NCBI RefSeq assembly: GCF_017591425.1 | Contig: NW_024466421.1 | Location: 620,001 to 684,000, forward strand | DNA: 64,000 nucleotides | Reading direction: 5' to 3' | From: Ochotona curzoniae | Lineage: Eukaryota > Chordata > Mammalia > Lagomorpha > Ochotonidae | Shown here: piece by piece, positions 57,235 through 64,000 of the stretch | Layout of the letters: each line of letters begins with the position of its first letter | Position numbering within the stretch: the stretch's first letter is position 1 | The notes under the pieces: model-generated | Database searches by the model: none | Told to the model about the DNA's origin: nothing | Seen by the model: only the letters and a program-made list of their open reading frames with translations | Program-made: the position numbers and the translations under genes

Positions 57235-57438
57235 TTTGTCTTAATCGTGCTGGGTTTATTTGTTTTAAGCTACACAGGCCTTGGCAATATCGGATATCAT
57301 CTCAGGACTCCCAGAAGTAAGCACTTCTCCATGTTCCCTGTTAATACGACGCTGGCTGAATGAGTACAGGCACAAGTAATCCATGCAAGGTCACCTTGCG
57401 CTGGTCTGTTTGTGGATCTACCAGTATGGGTAGCGGGC
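57235..57438. other. AT-richer low-copy sequence
   Basis: No gene or known repeat recognised. Confidence 0.45.
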
Positions 57439-57572
57439 CCCACGGGGGCTCACATGCCTGGGTCTGGCTGGCTGGTGCCCCCACGGGGTCTCACATGCCT
57501 GGGTCTGGCTGGCTGGTGCCCCCGTGAGGGCTCACACGCCTGGGTCTGGCTGGCTGGTGCCCCTCTTGGGGT
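57439..57572. repeat. 41-bp minisatellite, 3 copies
   Basis: GCTCACATGCCTGGGTCTGG CTGGCTGGTGCCCCCA type units start near 57449, 57490 and 57531 with few changes. Confidence 0.93.
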
Positions 57573-58783
57573 CTCGGCATTCATTGTTGCTGGCTCTGGC
57601 TTTGGCTCTGCCTTTGCCTGGTGCATTTGGGATTTTTCATTTTTCTAGTTTCTAGGAATGTTTACATGAGTTCGGATGTCTTCTGTGGAAGTTAGGCAGA
57701 ACACACTTTCAAGATCTTATTGGTTCAATGCCTTCGTTGTAGGAAGATGCTCCCCTGTGATTCAATTTCTTTAATGGTTCTAGAAATCCTGAGCCATTTA
57801 GTCTTGAGTCAATATTGGCAAATCACACTTTTCTAGGAATCAGGAAGCGGTTTTTCCAAGTTTCCAAATTTGCTGGTCTAATATGGTTCACAGAATTGTT
57901 TGTGGTCTGTATGCCCTGGTCCAATCTGACCAGCCTGTCCACTTCACAGTCTTTCCAAACTTTGGCTTTGTGGAACCTGGTAGGGCTTAAATAAATAAGA
58001 AAAACAAATTTTAAAATGGAGGGCTTAAAGTTATAGAAAATGCATATGACGGAAAACTGCACAGATTGCAAAATTTCTTGGCAAGCTACGTGTCTTTTAT
58101 CTCCATTTCCCATGGGTTTTGAAGTCCATGTGTGTCTGTGTGCTACATAACCCACCAAATTCTGCTCTTTAAAATCCTTCCCTTCCTAATCTGGGTTTAT
58201 CCTATGGTGCATTTACCTTTTAAAAACCACTTTTAAGCATCAATTCTCAGCGTTCTCCTATAGCACAAGCATTGAGGCCCATGTACTTCCCAGAGGCAGT
58301 GTGGGAATCCAACATGTGCAATAGTCTTCGCAGAGCCGGGGGGAAGGCACCCACACACGCGTGGCGGCTTGCTGGTGGCTCGAGTCCTCTGGAACAGTGT
58401 GACAGTTTCCACACATGTGACAACTTTGTGCATTGCACTTTCCCATCTCGCAGGGACAGCAGAGCCCATGGCTGACTCCTCCATGCCATTTCTGATGCGT
58501 GCTCTGATGGCCCCGCCCCCATCACAATCTGCCACCTCCTCACCCGCTCAAGAAAGTGACAGCCTGCTTGCTCAGGCGAGGCCCTGCAGGGCTTCCCTCT
58601 CTTCTCGTCCACCGCCACCTTGGGCTGGTGGCACCCCTCCATGTCCCGTGCAGTCCTGCTTGCCCTGGCTTTCCGTGTGAGCTCCGAGCGCTGGGGTGAC
58701 GCCGTCTGGCCTGCTCCTCTCTGGAGTGCTTCACTGGTCTCCTCTCCCCTGTGCGTGGGCAATCCTGTGCCACCCATGGGATG
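57573..58783 (-). mobile_element. AT-rich probable old L1 ORF2-like piece plus unassigned flanks
   Basis: Read on the minus strand, about 57700-57960 has the rhythm of mid L1 ORF2 (CAAATTTGGAAACTTGG, ATTGACTCAAGACTAAATGG, CAGGATTTCTAGAACC, AAAGAAATTGAATC). A minus-strand frame (57823-58158) includes DQGIQTTNNSVNHIRPANLE but ends in stops. The L1 assignment is tentative; a decayed processed pseudogene is an alternative. From about 58240 the sequence is GC-rich with no gene seen. Confidence 0.35.
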
Positions 58784-59062
58784 GGCATTTGGTGCAACAA
58801 TGAAGACGCTGCCGGAGACATCCACACCCCACGTCAGAGGTGCTGCTTCCAGTTCAGCTCCCTGCTCATGTACACGCTGGGAGGCAGCAGCTGGTGGTAG
58901 CTCCCCACCTCCCACGTAAGACACACAGATCGAGTTCCTGGCTCTTCATGGGGCCTGGCAGCCATGGCTGCTGCAAGCATTTGGGGCACGTGGAAAAAAT
59001 ATTTCTCTCTCTCTGTATTCCTCTCTCCCCACCTATTACATAAAAGAACTTTTAAAAGCTTC
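58784..59062 (+). mobile_element. CSINE, diverged
   Basis: Head GGGCATTTGGTGCAACAATG, then GCTGCTTCCAGTTCAGCTCC, CTGCTCATGTACACGCTGGG, AGCCATGGCTGCTGCAAGCA, TTTCTCTCTCTCTGTATTCC and a tail TAAAAGAACTTTTAAAAGC. It abuts the 3' end of an antisense L1. Confidence 0.85.
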
Positions 59063-60050
59063 TTAATAAGAGACATTGAATTATATATGTGCATTCACTT
59101 AACTACCACCACCACCAAGACACAGACCACCCTCTCAGCACAAGGAGTACTCTCCTGGGGCACTGGGTCATCCCACTCTCCCTTGGTGGACAGCCCCTCT
59201 CCAGGGACACAGAGTGGCTGGTTTTTCCTGGCTGCCACCAGGCCTGTCTAGCCGCCATCTCTGAATCACACGGGCTGCCTGGCTTTGGCCACAGACTTTT
59301 TCATTACGCACAGTGCTGTCTGCATTCACCACTGAGCTGCTCTCTTTTTTTTTAAAAGGTTTATTTATTTTCTCAAAAAAGCAGATTTACACACAAAAAG
59401 GGAGCGATAGAAATACTTCTGTCCCTGCCTGGCCCTCAACACTGGGCTTTTGACCTGGTCGCTTCTGAATCCCCAGGAAGATTTGAACATGCTGCGCTTT
59501 GGAACTGTTGCATTTGGAAGTGGTTACTTTGTATTCCCAAGCAGCAGTCCGCTGTATGGGTGCGCGGCAGTCCAGCCGCAGCCAACCTGCGGTACTGGGC
59601 AGGACTCTTGGGCACAGTTTTCGGCAAGCAGGCGTCTTTGTCTCTCCAGTGGGTGCTCAGCAGGGCACCTGCTGGGCTACCTGGAGCTGTCAGGCTTGCT
59701 ATGAGCATCGTGAAGGCTTCCACGACCATGGGGTTCTTGCCTCGGCCTTCACAGGAGGCGGGCGACAGTGTCCTGTGGTTTTAATCTGCATTTCCTGCAC
59801 GGATGCTGGGCAGCTCTCAACAGGCTACTTGCTCTCTGTCTCCCTCGGTGGGATGCCCGACCACATCTTTTGCTCACTTTCTAACTCAAGTGCTGTGTTC
59901 TCTAACTGTTGGTGTTCAAGAGCTCTTTCCATACTGGCACACAGTACGTAAGGACCGTCCCGCAGTCACTGGGTTTGCTTTTCCTCCCCTAACTGGGTCC
60001 TCCACAAAGCAGAAGCTTCCAGTTTTGAAGAAGGAACCCTTGAGGTTGTT
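59063..60050 (-). mobile_element. L1 3' region (ORF2 end and 3' UTR), antisense, interrupted by a CSINE
   Basis: On the minus strand, GCAGGAAATGCAGATTAAAA CCACAG (about 59775-59800) and AAAGAGCTCTTGAACACCAA CAG (about 59905-59930) correspond to ORF2 '...GGGAAATGCAAATCAAAACC' and '...AAAGAACTCTTACAACTCAACA'. Nearer the low end, TCTGTGTCTTGGTGGTGGTG with a short purine/T follow-up fits the L1 3' UTR phrase 'GTGGTGATGGTT'. All are in L1 order from 60050 down to about 59063. It is old and non-functional. Confidence 0.75.
59345..59430 (-). mobile_element. CSINE tail fragment inside L1
   Basis: TTTTTTTTTAAAAGGTTTAT TTATTTTCTCAAAAAAGCAG, then ACACAAAAAGGGAGCGATAG resembles the CSINE tail and CT-rich segment on the minus strand, here in reverse. 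Short and diverged; extent uncertain. Confidence 0.5.
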
Positions 60051-60241
60051 TTTAATCATGTAGAGATATGAATAGAGACTAAGCTTAGCACTTAACTTCC
60101 TTGCAGATAACACGCAGAGCACAGAAGATGATCAGTTTGTCCTAATTAACACATAATCACAATCCAGTTGTTCCGTGTGAAAATTTAGCCCCTCCCTAAA
60201 TTGGATATTTTAGTAATTTCAAATATTTTGAACAGCTGAAT
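60051..60241. promoter_or_regulatory. AT-rich island with CCTAATTAACACATAATCAC
   Basis: Contains AATAGAGACTAAGCTTAGC, GTCCTAATTAACACATAATC and TTTAGTAATTTCAAATATTT. Lying between an L1 and a CSINE, it could be more decayed L1 rather than a conserved element, so this is weaker than other islands. Confidence 0.2.
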
Positions 60242-60540
60242 GGGGAGCCAGCATTGTGGCAGATAAAGACACCGTCTACAGTGCTGGCATCCCATTTGGG
60301 AGCTGGTTTGAGTCCCGGATGCTCCACTCTGGTCCAGCTCCCTGCTAACGCACCTGGGGGAGCAGCAGAGGACAGCCCAGCGCTCAGGCCCCAGCACTCG
60401 TGTGGGAGGTCTGGAGGAAGCTCCTGACCCCCAGCTCTGACCTGGGCCAGCCCCAGCCACTGTGAAGATCTCTCTGTGTCTCTCCTTCTTGCACTGTAAC
60501 TCTGCCTTTCAAATGCATCAATACATTTATAAAAAACAAA
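60242..60540 (+). mobile_element. CSINE, near full length
   Basis: Head GGGGAGCCAGCATTGTGGCA, GTGCTGGCATCCCATTTGGG, box B GGTTTGAGTCCCGGATGCTC, GGTCCAGCTCCCTGCTAACG, CAGCGCTCAGGCCCCAGCAC, AGATCTCTCTGTGTCTCTCC and a tail CATTTATAAAAAACAAAC. It is the best-preserved sense copy in the window. Confidence 0.95.
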
Positions 60541-62689
60541 CATCAGAGCGAGCGTCTGCCTTGGCCCACGTTTCTTAAGCTCACCACCCCTGCCCCACAG
60601 CTCCCCTTGTGGGACCACAGCCTGCACCCAGCACCCCAATCAGCGGTTCTGGGTGCAGGCAATGCCCAGCCACACGTGAGTGGTGACCATATATGGCTCC
60701 CATGGGCAGGGACTCTATGAGCCGACCCAGGTGGGCAGTCACAAAGCCCTGGCTCTTTGCCCATGTTTCTGGCTGCTGATCTGCCTCATCCCTGTTCCTG
60801 CTACACTGTCACCCTGTGCTCTTCACCTCTAGCCGGACTCTGGCTTCCAGCTTCTCCCTGTAGTCCCTGCTCACCAGTCCCCACTGTCCACGCCCAGGAG
60901 GGCGCATGCCCACTCATCAAGGCCCCCAGCTCTGAAGCCTGCCCAGTCTCTCACAGCTATGAGCTCACCATCCCATGTTGCTGCCCAGTGAGATCCTGGG
61001 GTGGGAGGAGCTGTTTACTGTGCTGGTTGTGAAGGAAAAACCAGAACCATGGTCAGGGCACACAGAGGCCACACTCCCTCCTGCCTGCCACACTAGCCTG
61101 GGTCACCCACAGTGACTACTGCTACCCTCACTCCTGTTGTCCAGCTAAGTGGCCATGGTGACGGGTAGGGACATGGCCAGACCATGTGACGAGGGTACAA
61201 AGGCACACCAACCTTCACCCTGGTACTGACCTCACAGAGGAGCGGATAGGGGCTGAGGCATCCTGTGACCTCCAGGGCTCACACGTGCCCACCACACTGC
61301 CCAGAGGACAGTACTGCAGGGGCAGCTGCTTGCCTCCAGGCAGGTTCGCTCACTCAGTCTGGCTCTTACAGGGGTCCCGGCATGTGGCCAGGTGCGAGGC
61401 CAGGCGCAAGCTGAAGAGAAGGGCAGAAGGAAGTCGAGATCCCTGCAACAGTGTGCCCACCCAGTCTGCAGCTCATTCCAGGCCCCGGTGGGCTTCTGCG
61501 GGGGTCATTTCACCCCATTGCAAAGGGGTCCAGGGAAAGTTGCTGCCTCCAACGGGGAGCTCCGAGAAATGGAGCAGTTAGCCTGGGCCAAACCCCACGC
61601 ATGCCATCAAGTGCAACTCTGAGATGGCTCAAAGGGGGTACATGATGAGCGGCGGCCTCTTGGGAGTGGTGGCAAGCACACCTGCTCTAATCCCCAGGAC
61701 ACTGACTGGTTGGTCTCTGCAGTCAGGGCCAGGTGCCAACATCCCAAGCACTGCCCTTGGTGCAGCTGGCCAGCACACAGGGCAGCAAGCCTGTCTCGCT
61801 GTGTGTGAGCAGCGGCTGCAGCCAGGGCCATATGGGTGAGGGTTGCTGACACCCTGGCATGGCTCTGAGCCCGTGCCTACTCTTGGTAAATGAGCGCAGG
61901 AGGCGGAGCACGAGACCAGTACCCTCACCGGGTCCAGCAGACCCAGACTGGGCGGTGGACACAGGATCCTGCCTGGGAGCCACATTCCAGCCCTCAGTCC
62001 TGGGGTGGGAGAGGGTAAGATCAGACCTGAGGACAGAGCCTGTGGGGAGCATCAAGCACCCCCAGGTGTGGGCTGCAGGGCAGCAGGCACTGGGCGGTGA
62101 GGGCCCTGGTGTAGGCAAGCAGAGAGCTGGGAGACACAAAGCAGCTTAACTTTGGATGTGCTCCACCACACTGCTGTTTTGCCATCACTCTCAGGGACGG
62201 AAGAGAGAGATCACCATGGAAGATACAGGTAACCAGGGCAATCGCATCCCTACAGCCGGCTCTGGGGCTCAGCTTCTGGGCTCTGCCTGGAGCTTCCGGC
62301 CCTCCTGGGCTCTCCTCACCCCCGTCCTCCTCTACAACCAGCCAGGTAGCCATGGCAACAGAGCAGCTGGTGTGCACCAAGCTGCACCTGAGTCAGGCAA
62401 CGCCATCACTCACTCAGAGGTCCTGGCAGGTATGATGAGCTCTGGGAAAGTAGCCACTGCAAGCATAGCTGCCAGGCCAGCAGGCAGATGAGTCGAGGTG
62501 CCACCTCAGTGTGAGGTGGGTAGACTGTGAGCCATGACACCTGTGCCCTCACCCTGAGGCAGGGGTTACATGATGGGCTCCTGGGCAAGCTGGACAGCAC
62601 GGGCTGGCTCCTGTGCTCCTGGCTGGGGTTCCACCACTAGCCATGGGGTGGCCTTGGCCCCACCCCTATATCACCTTCATGATAGTGGC
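60541..62689. other. GC-rich low-copy sequence with an RFX-type site
   Basis: No gene recognised. The X-box match at 62346 is listed separately. Confidence 0.5.
62346..62359 (+). promoter_or_regulatory. X-box (RFX-type) match
   Basis: GTAGCCATGGCAAC fits GTNRCC(N0-3)RGYAAC with an AT spacer, the spacing of high-affinity RFX sites. A related half-site GGTAACCAGGGCAATC lies about 120 bases upstream. Confidence 0.5.
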
Positions 62690-62820
62690 TGGCTGAGAAG
62701 TCAAGACAGCCTTGTTCTGGGGCCCAGCAGCCTGGGTTCAAGTCCCTGTGTTGCTGCATCTAAGCTGTATCCCTGGGCCAGGTGATGCAATTCTCTCTGC
62801 TTGCTTTCATCTCTGGGAAT
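62690..62820 (+). mobile_element. MIR fragment
   Basis: GCCTGGGTTCAAGTCCCTGT GTTGCTGCATCTAAGCTGTA followed by CCTGGGCCAGGTGATGCAAT TCTCTCTGCTTGC matches the MIR pattern (CTGGGTTCGAATCCCGGCTC ... AGCTGTGTGACCTTGGGCAAG ... CCTCTCTG). Confidence 0.7.
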
Positions 62821-62893
62821 TTGAGTGGGAATATTCCCTCCCACGGAGCTCATGTGAGTGACAGCAGCCAAATCTCAGATTGTGCGACCCACA

Positions 62894-63500
62894 CTCATCC
62901 ATCCCTCCCCATGTACTCACCCACCCATTCATCCATCTCCCTACCCAACCACTAACACATCATCCACTCACCTCATCCACCCACCCACCCCATCCATTTA
63001 TTCATCCACCTGCCTATTCACCACCTGCTTACCCAACCATCTACATACTCATTCGCCCATCCACTTAGTAATCTACCCATTCATCCATCTACTCATCCCA
63101 TCCATCCATCTTCTCACTCACTCATCCATCTACCCACTAATCCATCCATCCATCCATCCTTCCATCCATCCATCCATCCATCCATCCATCCTTCCATCCA
63201 CCCATCCTTCCATCCATCCTTCCATCCTTCCATCCATCCATCCATCCATCCATCCATCCTTCCATCCATCCATCCTTCCATCCATCCATCCTTCCATCCT
63301 TCCATCCACCCAAGTATCCATGAACTTACCTGTCTCATCCTTGTCTTCAGGCAGCCACCCATCCCATCCATCCATTCATTCAATCATCCACCCACTAACC
63401 CATTTATTAACTCATCCAACCACCCATACATCTACCAACTAATTGTCCGTCCAACACCCAACTGTCCCTCCACACTAACCCACTAACCCACCCATCCATG
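62894..63500. repeat. (ATCC)n microsatellite, ~0.6 kb
   Basis: Starts near ACTCATCCATCCCTCCCC and runs with CCATCCATCCTTCCATC words. Between about 63150 and 63310 there is a higher-order alternation of CCATCCATCCATC and CCTTCCATCC. The plus-strand Ile/His/Pro/Ser frame (62858-63442) and the minus-strand Trp/Met/Asp/Gly frames are artefacts. Confidence 0.95.
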
Positions 63501-64000
63501 TGTCCACTCACCGAGTAGTCACTGGGTGCCCACCTAGTGTCAGGCATCCTTCGAGGAGCTGCAACCCAGCAGTGAGGAGAGTGAACAGAAGCACCTATTA
63601 CACAGGATGTGCATGTGGAAGGAAAGACAATGTAGCATATGCCAGGCCACGCAAGATGGGATTCCAGACAGGGGATGCTAAGGCCAGACCTGCAGGTGAG
63701 GGGAGCAGCTATTGCATGGTGTGGAGGACCCAGGCATGCACCAGGGACCAACGTGAAGGGCCTCCAGGCTGAGAGGCACCCAAAGAAATGAGGAGGCCAG
63801 TGTGACTGAGAGAAGTAACCATGGTAACCCCAACAGGCTCCAGATGACACAGGGCCCTGATAGTAGCCTTGGTGACTACCAGGTACTGAGAGCTCTGAGC
63901 AGCCTGGGGTCCCTGCCAGGAGCAAGGGTGAGGGTGTGGCCACAGGCAGCCACAGGCAGAGCATGACCTGGCCTGGTGAGCTCTGCAGCTCCAGAGTACA
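63501..64000. other. Low-copy sequence with an RFX-type site
   Basis: No gene recognised. A near-perfect X-box at 63815 is listed separately. The window ends inside this sequence. Confidence 0.5.
63815..63828 (+). promoter_or_regulatory. X-box (RFX-type) match
   Basis: GTAACCATGGTAAC fits GTNRCC(N0-3)RGYAAC with an AT spacer. A second similar word, GTAGCCTTGGTGAC, lies about 48 bases farther on. Confidence 0.5.

Noticed and set aside
62858..63442. 194-codon plus-strand Ile/His/Pro/Ser frame
   Set aside because: Artefact of the second ATCC array.
1..64000. CRISPR array among the many direct repeats
   Set aside because: Repeats are contiguous or diverged without unique spacers, and the DNA is mammalian.

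Overview
The window reads as mammalian nuclear DNA from a lagomorph, most likely rabbit. The evidence is the dispersed repeats: at least eight recognisable copies of the rabbit C-repeat SINE (CSINE), a tRNA-derived element with a box B near GGTTCGAGTCC, a body of the type CTCCACTTCC-GATCCAGCTCCCTGCT, and a CT-rich then AAATAAATAAATCTTT tail. There are also old L1 ORF2 fragments and a few MIR fragments. No bacterial or viral gene organisation is present. The sequence is GC-rich by eye.

I found no protein-coding gene I can defend. Many open frames exist on both strands, but they follow from GC-rich composition and tandem repeats: the 46-51-bp and ATCC arrays are open in several frames at once. 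None shows a recognised domain, codon-like conservation or a credible exon series. One short minus-strand stretch (about 11212-11300) has exon-like codon use and is listed as a finding. The window is probably intergenic or a very large intron.

Layout: (1) 1-25.4 kb is GC-rich low-copy DNA with minisatellites (79 bp x3 at 2.6 kb; 46/49/51 bp x16 at 5.5-6.2 kb; 97 bp x3 at 8.9 kb; 33 bp x4 at 9.6 kb), CA-type microsatellites and a purine tract, with no CSINE recognised. (2) 25.4-46 kb has three CSINEs (25.5, 32.9, 38.0 kb), a 24/20-bp array at 31.4-31.75 kb, a G-run cluster at 34.4 kb, an identical 81-bp tandem duplication at 36.7 kb, an 82-87-bp array at 37.6 kb, and oppositely oriented GGAT and ATCC arrays at 40.7 and 42 kb. 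(3) 46-60.5 kb is a retrotransposon-rich zone: sense L1 ORF2 pieces at 47.4-49.45 and 51.1 kb, an antisense L1 3' part at 59.05-60.05 kb, and a cluster of CSINEs. It also carries a 0.5-kb GGGCT/GAGCT pentamer array resembling an immunoglobulin switch region (51.6-52.1 kb). (4) 60.5-64 kb is GC-rich again, with a MIR and a second ATCC array.

Set into this are short AT-rich islands carrying TAATTA, ATTA, TAAT, octamer or NFI-like motifs (near 2.4, 3.3, 6.7, 10.0, 11.5, 18.5, 22.5, 31.1, 32.4, 39.0, 41.4, 44.4, 49.8, 56.4 and 60.1 kb). They are not explained by repeats I recognise and resemble conserved non-coding developmental enhancers. This cannot be proved without alignment. Four full matches to the RFX X-box and one strong CTCF-like site were also seen. 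The most plausible biology is a regulatory, gene-poor domain beside or inside a developmental gene, which I cannot name.
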